The notes beneath the pieces are model-generated. The model did no database searches. It was given only the letters and a program-made list of their open reading frames with translations, and was not told the DNA's origin. This document shows, piece after piece, positions 17,096 through 27,820 of a DNA stretch of 64,000 nt. Made by a program: the position numbers and the translations under genes. The DNA comes from Cocleimonas flava (GTDB lineage Bacteria; Pseudomonadota; Gammaproteobacteria; Thiotrichales; Thiotrichaceae), in NCBI RefSeq assembly GCF_004339015.1, contig NZ_SMFQ01000005.1:1-64000 (forward strand), written 5' to 3'. Positions within the stretch are counted from its first letter, which is position 1, and each line of letters starts with the position of its first letter.

Positions 17096-17117
17096 TTCTA
17101 GACCTTTGTAACAGTGA

Positions 17118-17573
17118 CTACTTAACGACTTTTAAACTTGGGCGTTTAGAAGACTTTTTGGTCTTCTTAGTATCGGCTGACGCTGACCCCTTATCCAAGC
17201 TCGCATCAGACAGGTGACCTTTGGGTGGCTCATCATCTGGCGGAGTACTATCATCAAACTCTTCAGGGTCAAACGATAAACCTTCACTCGTTTCACTTGC
17301 GTATAGTGCTAACACAGCACCAATAGGCGCATAGATAGAATGTGGCTTGCCGCTAAAACGCGCACTAAAACTCAGACCATCATTATCTATCAACAGGTCT
17401 TTCGCCGCAGAAGGGCTAATATTAAGAACAATTTTACCATTCTCAACAAATTGCTGGGGAACCTGCACGAGAGGGTTATCTGCAAACAGTACTACATGAG
17501 GGGTAGCATCATTATCTACTACCCACTCATATATCGCTCTTAGCAAATATGGTTTATTGGATGTCAATTCCAT
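17118..17573 (-). CDS. sspB: ClpXP adaptor SspB
   Basis: 151 residues. The N-terminal substrate-binding domain starts SNKPYLLRAIYEWVVDND, with ISPSAAKDLLIDNDGLSFSA and FSGKPHSIYAP conserved. An acidic linker rich in D, E and P follows, then a short tail ending KRPSLKVVK, the ClpX-tethering motif. SspB delivers ssrA-tagged proteins to ClpXP. It follows sspA by 65 bases, as in E. coli. Confidence 0.93.
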   Translation of the reverse strand: MELTSNKPYLLRAIYEWVVDNDATPHVVLFADNPLVQVPQQFVENGKIVLNISPSAAKDLLIDNDGLSFSARFSGKPHSIYAPIGAVLALYASETSEGLSFDPEEFDDSTPPDDEPPKGHLSDASLDKGSASADTKKTKKSSKRPSLKVVK

Positions 17574-17638
17574 TATTTAAAGCGCCTTCTTCAATATCGT
17601 ATATCAGGGGTATATCTAGCTGGCTTTTAAACGAGCAA

Positions 17639-18268
17639 TTAAGGTCGGATCGACTGCTCTGCTAACGTTAATGATCCCTGGAATAAGTCACGTGAGAATA
17701 CTCTATCCATATAATCATGGATTGGCTTAACTTCTGGGCCATTAAGATCAATACCGTACTTAGGTAAACGCCAAAGGATTGGAGCAATAGTACAATCAAT
17801 CAAAGAAAAATCATTACTCAAGAAGTAATCTTTAACTTCAAAAACTTCTGCTGCAGCTAGCATGCTTTCTCTTAAGATGACACGAGCTGTATCCATGCGT
17901 TCAGATTCGCCACTCTCTAAATCACCAACCAAAGACAACCAGTCTTTCTTGATACGGAATAATGTAAGGCGTGTATGCGCTCTTGAAACCGGATCAACAG
18001 GCATTAATGGCGGATGAGGAAAACGCTCATCAAGGTATTCCATAATAACGTGTGAGTCATATAGAACTAATTCTCTATCAACCAATGTAGGCGCAGAGTT
18101 ATAAGGGTTAAGGTCAGCCAAGTCTTCAGGTTTATTATTAGGGTCCATTTCAATAATGTCTGCCTGAATATCTTTTTCTGCCAAAACGATTCTAACGCTG
18201 TGACAGTGCGGACAATCCGGCAAAGTAAAAAGGGTCATTACTGAACGACGATTTGCAACTGATGACAT
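17639..18268 (-). CDS. sspA: stringent starvation protein A (SspA)
   Basis: 209-residue glutathione S-transferase-fold protein. The N-terminal thioredoxin-like half reads MTLFTLPDCPHCHSVRIVL, and the conserved surface motif PPLMPVDPVSRA of SspA lies in the helical half (E. coli has PHPPLMPVYPVARG). SspA binds RNA polymerase and shifts promoter choice in stress. The position between petABC and sspB is typical of gammaproteobacteria. In SspA the glutathione catalytic residue is normally lost; here a C-P-H-C pair is present instead. Confidence 0.92.
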   Translation of the reverse strand: MSSVANRRSVMTLFTLPDCPHCHSVRIVLAEKDIQADIIEMDPNNKPEDLADLNPYNSAPTLVDRELVLYDSHVIMEYLDERFPHPPLMPVDPVSRAHTRLTLFRIKKDWLSLVGDLESGESERMDTARVILRESMLAAAEVFEVKDYFLSNDFSLIDCTIAPILWRLPKYGIDLNGPEVKPIHDYMDRVFSRDLFQGSLTLAEQSIRP

Positions 18269-18351
18269 CTAAATCTCCTGCGTGCTGATGGTAAATACCT
18301 ACAGCTATATGGGTGCTATTAAATAAACTTCAAGGTCGAAGTAAATCAAAT

Positions 18352-18378
18352 AAAAAAGGCTGCTCATTTCGAGCAGCC
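18352..18378 (-). terminator. intrinsic terminator of petABC
   Basis: On the minus strand a perfect GGCTGCTC / GAGCAGCC stem with a 5-base loop is followed by six T. It lies about 90 bases past the petC stop and separates petABC from sspA. Confidence 0.9.
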
Positions 18379-18465
18379 CAGTATTTTACACTAAATATTT
18401 ATAAAAATCCTTGTCAATTAAGTACCTTTGGTATCGGTATTTTCAACAATGATCTTTAACTTACA

Positions 18466-19269
18466 TTAGTGAATATCTTTCCAGTATTCTTTCTCTAACA
18501 TCCATGAAACACCGAACAATAACAACAAGAATAATAGTGTAAACACACCGTACATTTTTCTTGATAATTGCGCAGGCTCACTAACATATGTTAAGAAATT
18601 GGTGAGATCACGTACTACTTGATCATACTCACCTGGAGACATCTTTCCTGGCTTAGACAATGTTAGCGTTGGCTCACCGTGATGTTCTCCATCACCTTCA
18701 GCGTGCTCCATTTCTTGCCAGCCTTGTAGCTCCCATAAAACATGAGGCATACCGACGTCTTTAAAGACAGTATTGTTGACACCCATAGGACGAGAAGAAT
18801 CCAGATAAAATCCTTTCAAGTAAGAATAGATCCAGTCTGTACCGCGAGAGCGACCAACTAAAGAAAGATCCGGTACGCTGGTACCAAATGCTTCAGCAGC
18901 AGCTTTTGGAGAGTAAGCATTCTTCATTAAAGAGCCTACTTTGTCCTGCTTGCCATCTTCATCGTAAGTAAAGATCATGTTTTCTTTCAATAGAGTAGAA
19001 ACATCATCTCCAGTTAAACCATGCTCTTCATTAAGCCCCATATCTTCAGCCATACGATTGTAGCGACTGAATTTAAGAGAGTGACAACCCATACAATAGT
19101 TTACATAGTACTTAGCACCATTTTGTAAGCTTTGCTTATCATGAAGGTCGATATTTGCACTTTGTAGTGCTGCACCATGACCTGCGCCCCCACTAACACT
19201 ACCTAGGATGAAAACAACCAAGGCCGGCACTAATAAGACAAATATCCATTTGCGAATACTATTACTCAT
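18466..19269 (-). CDS. petC: cytochrome c1 of the bc1 complex
   Basis: 267 residues. A signal/anchor (residues 7-25) leads to a haem-binding C-x-x-C-H in NYCMGCHSLKFSRYNRMAED. The axial Met is in the region SRPMGVNNTVF, and GMPHVLWELQGWQ is family-typical. A C-terminal helix (LLFLLLLFGVSWML) anchors it in the inner membrane. It passes electrons from the Rieske protein to soluble cytochrome c. The start overlaps the petB stop by 4 bases. A His/Glu/Gly-rich loop (EGDGEHHGEP) is unusual but sits in a variable region. Confidence 0.95.
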   Translation of the reverse strand: MSNSIRKWIFVLLVPALVVFILGSVSGGAGHGAALQSANIDLHDKQSLQNGAKYYVNYCMGCHSLKFSRYNRMAEDMGLNEEHGLTGDDVSTLLKENMIFTYDEDGKQDKVGSLMKNAYSPKAAAEAFGTSVPDLSLVGRSRGTDWIYSYLKGFYLDSSRPMGVNNTVFKDVGMPHVLWELQGWQEMEHAEGDGEHHGEPTLTLSKPGKMSPGEYDQVVRDLTNFLTYVSEPAQLSRKMYGVFTLLFLLLLFGVSWMLEKEYWKDIH

Positions 19270-20678
19270 GATGTTACCCTCTCTGGAACTTCTTTCTCTG
19301 CATTACAGCTTTTCATAAAGTATGGAAGCAATAAAGTTAACGCTAAGTAACCTATCGGCCATACCCATTGCCACATAATCTGAGCAGCACTCGCTGCATC
19401 TCCCGGGTTGTAACGGATAAAATCAATAATGAAAACCGCTGCCGCCAGGATTACGAACCACACCAAATAACGACCTGGTTTCGTAGAATTACTATGAACA
19501 TAGATAACGGCAAAGAACATGAAATAAATTTCAGTCATTCGCACACCCATCTCTTTAAACTCTGGAGTTACTGCTTTAACACCCAAATAACCCAGGATGA
19601 TAAATACCGCAGCAAAGATAGCTAGGTTAAGCATGTGTGCAGTATTACGGTAACGCCATGATTTAATCGGGTTGCGATCCAGCCAAGGCAATAAGAACAA
19701 CATAATAATCGCACCAAACATCGCCAATGTACCCATAAACGGAGACAAGGTAACCGCACGTAGCACTGTATAGAATGGCGTGAAGTACCAAACCGGCGCT
19801 ATATGCTCAGGTGTCTTCAATGGATTCGCAGGCTCAAAGTTTGCATGCTCCAGGAAGTAACCACCCATCTCAGGCGCAAAGAATATAATCGAGAAGAACA
19901 CCATCAAGAACACAACGATTGCAGGAATATCATGCACTGTGTAGTAAGGGTGGAATGGAACACCATCTAACGGTATACCTTTTTCATTCTTCAGTTTCTT
20001 GATTTCCACACCATCCGGGTTATTAGACCCTACAGTATGAAGCGCAACGATATGTACAAATACCAAAGCCACCAAAATTAATGGAACGGCAGCAACATGG
20101 AATGCGAATAATCGATTCAATGTAGGATCAGAGATAACGAAATCACCACGAATCCAGAGTGATAAAGACTCACCCACCAGCGGTATGGTATTGAAGAGGT
20201 TGATGATTACCTGAGCACCCCAGAATGACATCTGCCCCCAAGGAAGCATATATCCCATAAACGCTTCAGCCATCAGAGCAAGATAAATCACCATGCCTAT
20301 GAGCCAAATTAACTCTCGCTTACCCTTGTAAGAACCGTACATAAGGCCACGGAACATGTGAAAGTAAACGACAATGAAGAATGCCGAAGCACCCGTAGAG
20401 TGCATATAACGGATAAACCAACCGCCAGGCACATCTCGCATAATATATTCAACAGAGGCAAATGCTAATTCAGCATCTGGCTTGTAATGCATGGTAAGGA
20501 AGATGCCAGAAACAATCTGAATCACCAAAACCAACATCGCTAAAACACCAAAGTAGTACCAGGCGTTAAAGTTTTTAGGCGCATAGTACTCAGACATATG
20601 AGCTTTCCACGTTTCCATCAATGGGAAACGCTCATCAACCCAGCCTAGCAATCCTTTATATTCTGTATTGTTAGCCAT
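19266..20678 (-). CDS. petB: cytochrome b of the bc1 complex
   Basis: 470 residues, longer than the roughly 400 usual for this family, with extra hydrophobic helices at the C-terminus. Haem ligands lie in FIRYMHSTGASAFF / VVYFHMFRG (helix B) and AFHVAAVPLIL / FVHIVALH (helix D). The Qo-site motif is PVWY in EHIAPVWYFTPFY, the form common in gammaproteobacteria. It oxidises ubiquinol and moves protons across the membrane. It starts where petA ends (one-base overlap). Confidence 0.95.
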   Translation of the reverse strand: MANNTEYKGLLGWVDERFPLMETWKAHMSEYYAPKNFNAWYYFGVLAMLVLVIQIVSGIFLTMHYKPDAELAFASVEYIMRDVPGGWFIRYMHSTGASAFFIVVYFHMFRGLMYGSYKGKRELIWLIGMVIYLALMAEAFMGYMLPWGQMSFWGAQVIINLFNTIPLVGESLSLWIRGDFVISDPTLNRLFAFHVAAVPLILVALVFVHIVALHTVGSNNPDGVEIKKLKNEKGIPLDGVPFHPYYTVHDIPAIVVFLMVFFSIIFFAPEMGGYFLEHANFEPANPLKTPEHIAPVWYFTPFYTVLRAVTLSPFMGTLAMFGAIIMLFLLPWLDRNPIKSWRYRNTAHMLNLAIFAAVFIILGYLGVKAVTPEFKEMGVRMTEIYFMFFAVIYVHSNSTKPGRYLVWFVILAAAVFIIDFIRYNPGDAASAAQIMWQWVWPIGYLALTLLLPYFMKSCNAEKEVPERVTS

Positions 20679-21283
20679 TAAGCTGCACCTCCGTCTTCAC
20701 CAACGAGAACTACATCGTCGCTTTTGTAATAGTAAGGCGGCACAACAAGATTTGTCGGCGCAGGAACATTTTTAAATACACGACCCGCCAAATCAAAACG
20801 TGAACCATGACAAGGACAGTAGAAACCACCTTTCCAATTAGCACCCAAGTCTGCAGGTGCAAGCTCAGGTCTGTAAGTTGGCGAACAACCCAGATGAGTA
20901 CAAATACCAATTAGCACCAACATTTCTGGTTTAATCGATCTATCTGCATTCTTTGCATAAGCAGGCTGCTGAGCTTCCACACTTGATTCAGGATCAGCAA
21001 GTAGAGGATCATTAGATGGTAGGTTTTTCAGCGTTTCTTCTGAACGACGAATAAACCAGACAGGTTTACCACGCCAGATAACTCTAACTAACTGTCCAGG
21101 CTCAATTTTACTGATATTAACTTCGACAGGAGCACCCGCTGCTTTGGCTCTTGCACTCGGCATCCAGGAGATAAGAAGCGGTGCTGCAAAACCGGCTGTA
21201 CCTACTGCACCTACTGCTGCAGTGGCAGCGATAAGCATGCGCCTACGCTTTTTATCGACTGTATTCGAATCAGAATCTGACAT
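20678..21283 (-). CDS. petA: Rieske iron-sulfur protein of the bc1 complex
   Basis: 201 residues. An RRRMLIAA start and an N-terminal helix suggest Tat-dependent membrane insertion. The cluster-binding motifs are CTHLGC and CPCHGS (ligands C, H, C, H, with a disulfide pair), followed by the Pro loop PAPTNLVVPPY. It carries electrons from quinol to cytochrome c1. First gene of petABC. Confidence 0.95.
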   Translation of the reverse strand: MSDSDSNTVDKKRRRMLIAATAAVGAVGTAGFAAPLLISWMPSARAKAAGAPVEVNISKIEPGQLVRVIWRGKPVWFIRRSEETLKNLPSNDPLLADPESSVEAQQPAYAKNADRSIKPEMLVLIGICTHLGCSPTYRPELAPADLGANWKGGFYCPCHGSRFDLAGRVFKNVPAPTNLVVPPYYYKSDDVVLVGEDGGAA

Positions 21284-22983
<1,700 letters not shown>

Positions 22984-22992
22984 TTAATTAGT

Positions 22993-23021
22993 AAAAAAAC
23001 GCCCATAAGTAGGGGGGTGGG
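22993..23021 (-). repeat. C6-T7 dispersed repeat, copy 6
   Basis: On the minus strand: CCACCCCCCTACTTA, then TGGGCG, then seven T. An outer AAAAC/GTTTT pairing is possible. It lies 10 bases after the purB stop, antisense to it. Confidence 0.85.
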
Positions 23022-23132
23022 TTTTCTAAACTTACCAAGCGCTGGCAATGGTAAATTCACTAGTTGTATCGTAGTTTCCGTAAAAACATTGATACCAATG
23101 GGAAAACACAATTAAGTGTTTATGAAATATCC

Positions 23133-23165
23133 AAAGCCCCCCCCCTACTTTGAGCCAGTTTTTTT
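23133..23165 (+). repeat. C6-T7 dispersed repeat, copy 7
   Basis: AAAGCCCCCCCCCTACTTT, then GAGCCAG, then seven T. It lies 22 bases before the roxA start, same strand, and forms an inverted pair with copy 6. No real stem. Confidence 0.85.
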
Positions 23166-23186
23166 AACTAATACAACTCTATACAA

Positions 23187-24332
23187 ATGACTATGAGCAT
23201 CCTGGGACACATCTCCAAAGAAGAATTCCTACGCGACTACTGGCAGCAAAAACCACTAGTCATTCGGGGTGCATTTGCAGATTTTGAAATGCCTTTTGAC
23301 GCGGCAGAACTTGCTGGGCTTGCCTGCGACACAGAAGCCCCATCGCGTATTATTGTAGAAAAAGGTCTTGCACCTGATTTTAAGGCGTGGACCTCCAAAC
23401 ACTCGCCATTCACTGACGAGGATTTCATAAATACCCCTGATTCTCACTGGACATTTCTGGTAAACGATCTGGAAAGATATGTTCCTGAATTGGGCAATCT
23501 GATTGAACCCTTTCGTTTTATACCCGATTGGAGAATAGATGATTTAATGGTGAGCTACGCCGCCGACCAAGGCTCCGTAGGACCGCATGTTGACGAATAC
23601 GATGTGTTTCTTATACAAGGAGAAGGAAAACGGCGCTGGAAGATAAATACGGCCCCTGATTACCCAAAAAATCTTATTCCTGATACCTCTCTAGCAATTT
23701 TAGAAGAATTTGCAGCAGATGAAGAATGGTTACTGGAAAAAGGAGATATGCTCTATTTACCTCCAAATATGCCACATCATGGGGTAGCTGAAGGTGAATG
23801 CTTTACTTTTTCTGTAGGATTTCGTGCTCCTAGCATTCTAGAAATGTCTCAAAGCTGGATAGAGTCTTTTGATGACGCCGAGATGAATAGACGCTTCAAA
23901 GATGACGGCAGAAGCCCTCAAGAGAACCCAGGTGAAATTAATGCTAAAGACCTTCAGGCATTAACGGATCAGATTATTTCAGCTGTCGACAGACAAAAAC
24001 AGAACTTACCTATTTTTATCGGCAAATACTTAACAGAAAATAGAGGTGAGCAAGAACAACTGGAAGACACCGAAGAAGAGATAGCAGACAATCAGGATTA
24101 TGAGCGACAAAGCGGATTACGCATTGCTTACACTGAAGATTCCAATGCCATCCATTTATTCGCCTCTGGAAACCATCTGGAATTACCCTTGAGCTTGAAA
24201 AAAGACGTTCAAGAATTATGTGAAAATTTTTACTACACTAGCGATTCGTTAAAAACATTACTAGATAACAATAACTTCAGAGCTTTATTTCAACAATTGC
24301 TTTCACAAGGCAGCGTTTTTCCTTCTGAATAA
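23187..24332 (+). CDS. roxA: ribosomal protein L16 arginine hydroxylase (RoxA/YcfD type)
   Basis: 381-residue JmjC-type cupin. The start HISKEEFLRDYWQQKPLVIR matches the YcfD family. The Fe(II) site is H-x-D in SVGPHVDEYDVFLIQ plus a distal His in PHHGVAEGECFTFSVGFRAP. The C-terminal dimerisation and winged-helix parts complete the family length. The E. coli enzyme hydroxylates an Arg of ribosomal protein L16, using 2-oxoglutarate and oxygen. A second ATG two codons in is also possible. The T-run of repeat copy 7 overlaps the expected leader. Confidence 0.9.
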   Translation: MTMSILGHISKEEFLRDYWQQKPLVIRGAFADFEMPFDAAELAGLACDTEAPSRIIVEKGLAPDFKAWTSKHSPFTDEDFINTPDSHWTFLVNDLERYVPELGNLIEPFRFIPDWRIDDLMVSYAADQGSVGPHVDEYDVFLIQGEGKRRWKINTAPDYPKNLIPDTSLAILEEFAADEEWLLEKGDMLYLPPNMPHHGVAEGECFTFSVGFRAPSILEMSQSWIESFDDAEMNRRFKDDGRSPQENPGEINAKDLQALTDQIISAVDRQKQNLPIFIGKYLTENRGEQEQLEDTEEEIADNQDYERQSGLRIAYTEDSNAIHLFASGNHLELPLSLKKDVQELCENFYYTSDSLKTLLDNNNFRALFQQLLSQGSVFPSE

Positions 24333-24339
24333 AATTGTG

Positions 24340-27300
24340 CTAAAGCGTGTAAAGTGGCGACGTAGATGCCGTGCAATTTAAAAGCTGCTCTGCCTGCAAT
24401 AAATCCTTGGTGTGCTCTTTATTCTCAAATTTATCATACACCAGTTGTAACTGTTTTTTAGCGAACTCTACTTCAACCGCTTGATCGGCGAGCCGAAGCA
24501 AACTCATAGCAGCTCTTAATTCTTGTGACAAAGAGCCTTGATTCAATGAAATCTTAAGCGCTTTCTCAAAAGATTCCTTTGCTTTCTGAGGCTTTGGCTT
24601 TTCTGCATTCAAGAGTAATTCCCCAATGGTTCGATACGTTTCTGCATCCACCCAGTGCTCTCCACCAATTTCAGAGGTTTTTAATGATTGCTCCAGAGTA
24701 TCCAGCCCCTTTTGGATATACCCCATTCGCATACAGGCTTGTGCATAAATAATCATGATATATGGACGGAATAAACCGAGATTCATGGAATTATAGGCAG
24801 ACAAGCCCTGCTCCAGAATATCCATTCCCTGTTTTGATTCATCTACATTTCTTCCCAGACGTACCATTGCCCAGCCTTTGAACATTAAACCACCGATTTT
24901 CCACAGTGGTGTTTCCAGACGCATAGCATCTTCAATGGTTTTATTGCAGGCTTCTATAACCGCTTCCGTTTCATCTAAAAGCGCAAGCGGTAACACTTTT
25001 CCCACAAAGTTTGAAATGCCTATGGTATTCGCACTTCCAATATTTTCTGCTAATTCTCTCGCCTCATCACTGCAGCTGAGCATTTCTGTAAACTTGCCCT
25101 GATGCCATTGATTTAGAATCAGGTAAACCAATGAAGTGACTTTGATATCTTGCCCGTATAAGACATCTAAGCCTTTATGATGCTCATAGGAATAGGCCTT
25201 TAATGAATTTTTAAAATAGGTCTCAGCTTTTTTGGATTCACCTAGCAGCAATAATGACGAACCACGCATGCGGTTTCCTACCATTTCTAAATATTGATTA
25301 GAATGTGTATGACTTTTGGCCAGCAACACAAACTCATCCACTAAACTTTCTGCTTTGTGTATCAAGCCGCACACTTGATAAAACGCATATCGACCATGCA
25401 ATACCGGAAATATTTCAGGTGAAGATTCTAACTTCTTAGAAAGCTTTAAGGCTCGTGTAAAGGCCTTCTCAACCAGAGGTGAAACGTAGCTCTGCGCTGC
25501 AATCAAAGGCCCAATAAGCCTTACTTGTAACTGAAACTCCTGAGACATGACTTTTTTGATTTGAGGAAGGCTGCTCAATAATTCCACACCTTTACTCAAA
25601 TGTGAGATCGCTTCATGATGCGAAGACGTCAATGTAGCCTGGTTCCCCGCCAGCAATAAATAATCTACCGCCAAAGATACTTTGTTGGCTTCAATATAAT
25701 GCGTAGCCAACACCTCTGGCTCAGACGTCAAGACATTAGGAAAATGCTCAACAATGGCATCGGCAATCAAGCCGTGGTATCTACGGCGGGTACTTTTTAG
25801 CAAGGACTTATAAGCAGTTTCTTGTAGTAGTGCATGCCTAAATTCATATTGCCTGCCTTCACCTGTGCTTTTTTGTTCAATAATATTCAAACTGATAAGC
25901 TTTTCTAACGCTTCATCAAGCTTATCGACATCTCCTACTGGCAAACATCTTAATAACTCAAACGAAAATTGCCGACCAATAGTTGCCGCCAATTGAGTTA
26001 TCTTTTTAACACTGGATAACTGATCTAAACGAGCCATCAGGGAATCTTTAAGGGTTGTGGGAATTTCTACTGACGACAAAGGAATGGCTAACTCATAGCG
26101 CTTATTTTTTTGAGTTAACAACCCAGAATCAATGACGGTTTTTGTAAGCTCCTCTATAAACAAAGGAATGCCATCCGTTTTAACCACTAATTCCCTAATT
26201 AACTCATCAGGCAAGGAAAGATCACCAGCCAATTGTGAAATCATGGAATAACTACTTTCCTGATCAAGCCTCTTTAAAACCAGTTCCTTCAATACCACGT
26301 CTTCATCAACTTTTACTTTGTAACCTGGTCGAGAAGTGATAAAAAATAAAATACGTTTTGATGCTAATTTGGTACCGAGGACGTCCAGCATTTCCTGAGT
26401 AGATGGATCAATCCAATGCGTATCTTCGAAAATCAACAACAATGGATGTTCATCTGCCATTTTTTGCATAAGCCCAACCCAGGCCTGGAAGATGATTTGC
26501 TTGGTTTTATCAGGGTTTAGCGTGACAGGTTCCTCTCCAACAACCTTAACCCCTAACAAAGGCGCAAATAAGGGCGCATATTTACCTAAGGGTAATGCAA
26601 ACTCATCAAAAAAGGCTTCTAAGCGCTTATATTTGACCTCATCGGTATCCTCATTTTTTAGGTTAAGCAGATACTTGAGATAAGTTACGATCGGGTGAAA
26701 AGCGGTATTAGTGTGAACAGAAGAGCATTGGTACAACCGTAAATGTTGCGGATCTTTATCAACCCTGCGCATAAACTCAGAAACAATTCTGGATTTACCG
26801 ACCCCTGCTTCACCAGTTAAATGTACGATCTGACCTCTGCCAGATTTGGCCTGCTCCCAGCACTCTGCAATGATATCCAGCTCGCGATTACGGCCAATGA
26901 TAGGCAATAAACGCTTTTTGCGACGCACGTCAAACTCATTAAGGAAATCACTTTCAGCGATGACCTTAAAAATCGTTAGATTTTGAGATACACCTTTGAG
27001 CGATTGCTGACCAAGGTTTTGCGTAATAAACAACCCTTTGACCAAATCATTAGTATCCTCACTAATCGCAATTGTGTTTGGCTCAGCAATATGCTCAATG
27101 CGGGCGGCAATATTAGGGGTCTCACCGACGATAGCATTTTCTTCACGATTATCGTCGCTACCCATTTGCCCAATAACTACGAGTCCGGTATGAATACCAA
27201 TACGAACCTTGAGTTTTACATTGTATTCAATGATTAAGGTTTCATTGAGCTTCTCGATACGTTCAATAACACCTAAACCTGTAAGGATCGACCTTTTGGC

Positions 27301-27702
27301 ATCATCTTCATGCGCATGCGGATGACCAAAATAGATCAGTAAACCATCACCAATATATTTGGCTATATGGCCACCATAACGAAGCGTTACTTCAGCGATA
27401 CATTGTTGATAAGAACGCAAAAGATCACGTAAATCTTCTGGATCAAATTGTTCAGCCAATTCAGAAGACCCAACCAAATCACATTGCATCACGGTTAATT
27501 GGCGTCGCTCCGCCTCGGGATGAGATTTTACTGATTCGATAGATTGATCTAATTTTAGGCCACAGCCACCACAAAAATTAGCATCTAACTGATTTTTAAA
27601 ACCACACGAAGTACAACGTCTTGCCAATGGTACACCGCACCCTTTACAGAACTTCTGTTGAGGGTTATTGGATACACCGCAATCATTGCAGCTGATTTTC
27701 AT
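24340..27702 (-). CDS. class III nucleotide cyclase / AAA ATPase / TPR signalling protein
   Basis: 1120 residues. Two zinc ribbons open the protein (C5, C8, C19, C22 and C30, C33, C44, C47). A class III adenylate/guanylate cyclase domain follows (about 65-250), with metal-binding Asp75 (QCDLVGSS) and Asp119 (KYIGDGLLIYFG). Next is a STAND/AAA ATPase with Walker A GEAGVGKS and Walker B LLLIFEDTHW, and then about 500 residues of helical TPR-like repeats. Proteins of this layout act as large cytoplasmic sensors whose ligands are mostly unknown. Both metal aspartates are present, so cyclase activity is plausible. It converges on roxA with 7 bases between them. No linked effector gene was seen. 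Confidence 0.85.
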   Translation of the reverse strand: MKISCNDCGVSNNPQQKFCKGCGVPLARRCTSCGFKNQLDANFCGGCGLKLDQSIESVKSHPEAERRQLTVMQCDLVGSSELAEQFDPEDLRDLLRSYQQCIAEVTLRYGGHIAKYIGDGLLIYFGHPHAHEDDAKRSILTGLGVIERIEKLNETLIIEYNVKLKVRIGIHTGLVVIGQMGSDDNREENAIVGETPNIAARIEHIAEPNTIAISEDTNDLVKGLFITQNLGQQSLKGVSQNLTIFKVIAESDFLNEFDVRRKKRLLPIIGRNRELDIIAECWEQAKSGRGQIVHLTGEAGVGKSRIVSEFMRRVDKDPQHLRLYQCSSVHTNTAFHPIVTYLKYLLNLKNEDTDEVKYKRLEAFFDEFALPLGKYAPLFAPLLGVKVVGEEPVTLNPDKTKQIIFQAWVGLMQKMADEHPLLLIFEDTHWIDPSTQEMLDVLGTKLASKRILFFITSRPGYKVKVDEDVVLKELVLKRLDQESSYSMISQLAGDLSLPDELIRELVVKTDGIPLFIEELTKTVIDSGLLTQKNKRYELAIPLSSVEIPTTLKDSLMARLDQLSSVKKITQLAATIGRQFSFELLRCLPVGDVDKLDEALEKLISLNIIEQKSTGEGRQYEFRHALLQETAYKSLLKSTRRRYHGLIADAIVEHFPNVLTSEPEVLATHYIEANKVSLAVDYLLLAGNQATLTSSHHEAISHLSKGVELLSSLPQIKKVMSQEFQLQVRLIGPLIAAQSYVSPLVEKAFTRALKLSKKLESSPEIFPVLHGRYAFYQVCGLIHKAESLVDEFVLLAKSHTHSNQYLEMVGNRMRGSSLLLLGESKKAETYFKNSLKAYSYEHHKGLDVLYGQDIKVTSLVYLILNQWHQGKFTEMLSCSDEARELAENIGSANTIGISNFVGKVLPLALLDETEAVIEACNKTIEDAMRLETPLWKIGGLMFKGWAMVRLGRNVDESKQGMDILEQGLSAYNSMNLGLFRPYIMIIYAQACMRMGYIQKGLDTLEQSLKTSEIGGEHWVDAETYRTIGELLLNAEKPKPQKAKESFEKALKISLNQGSLSQELRAAMSLLRLADQAVEVEFAKKQLQLVYDKFENKEHTKDLLQAEQLLNCTASTSPLYTL

Positions 27703-27820
27703 AAATTAATTCTCGCTCACAACCACTATCATAAGAGGTTGTATTAGTTAACGAACACATCTTGTATTTAATAATTATTCCATGTCCGTTCGCTTCAGAA
27801 TGTAAGTATTTCACATAATC

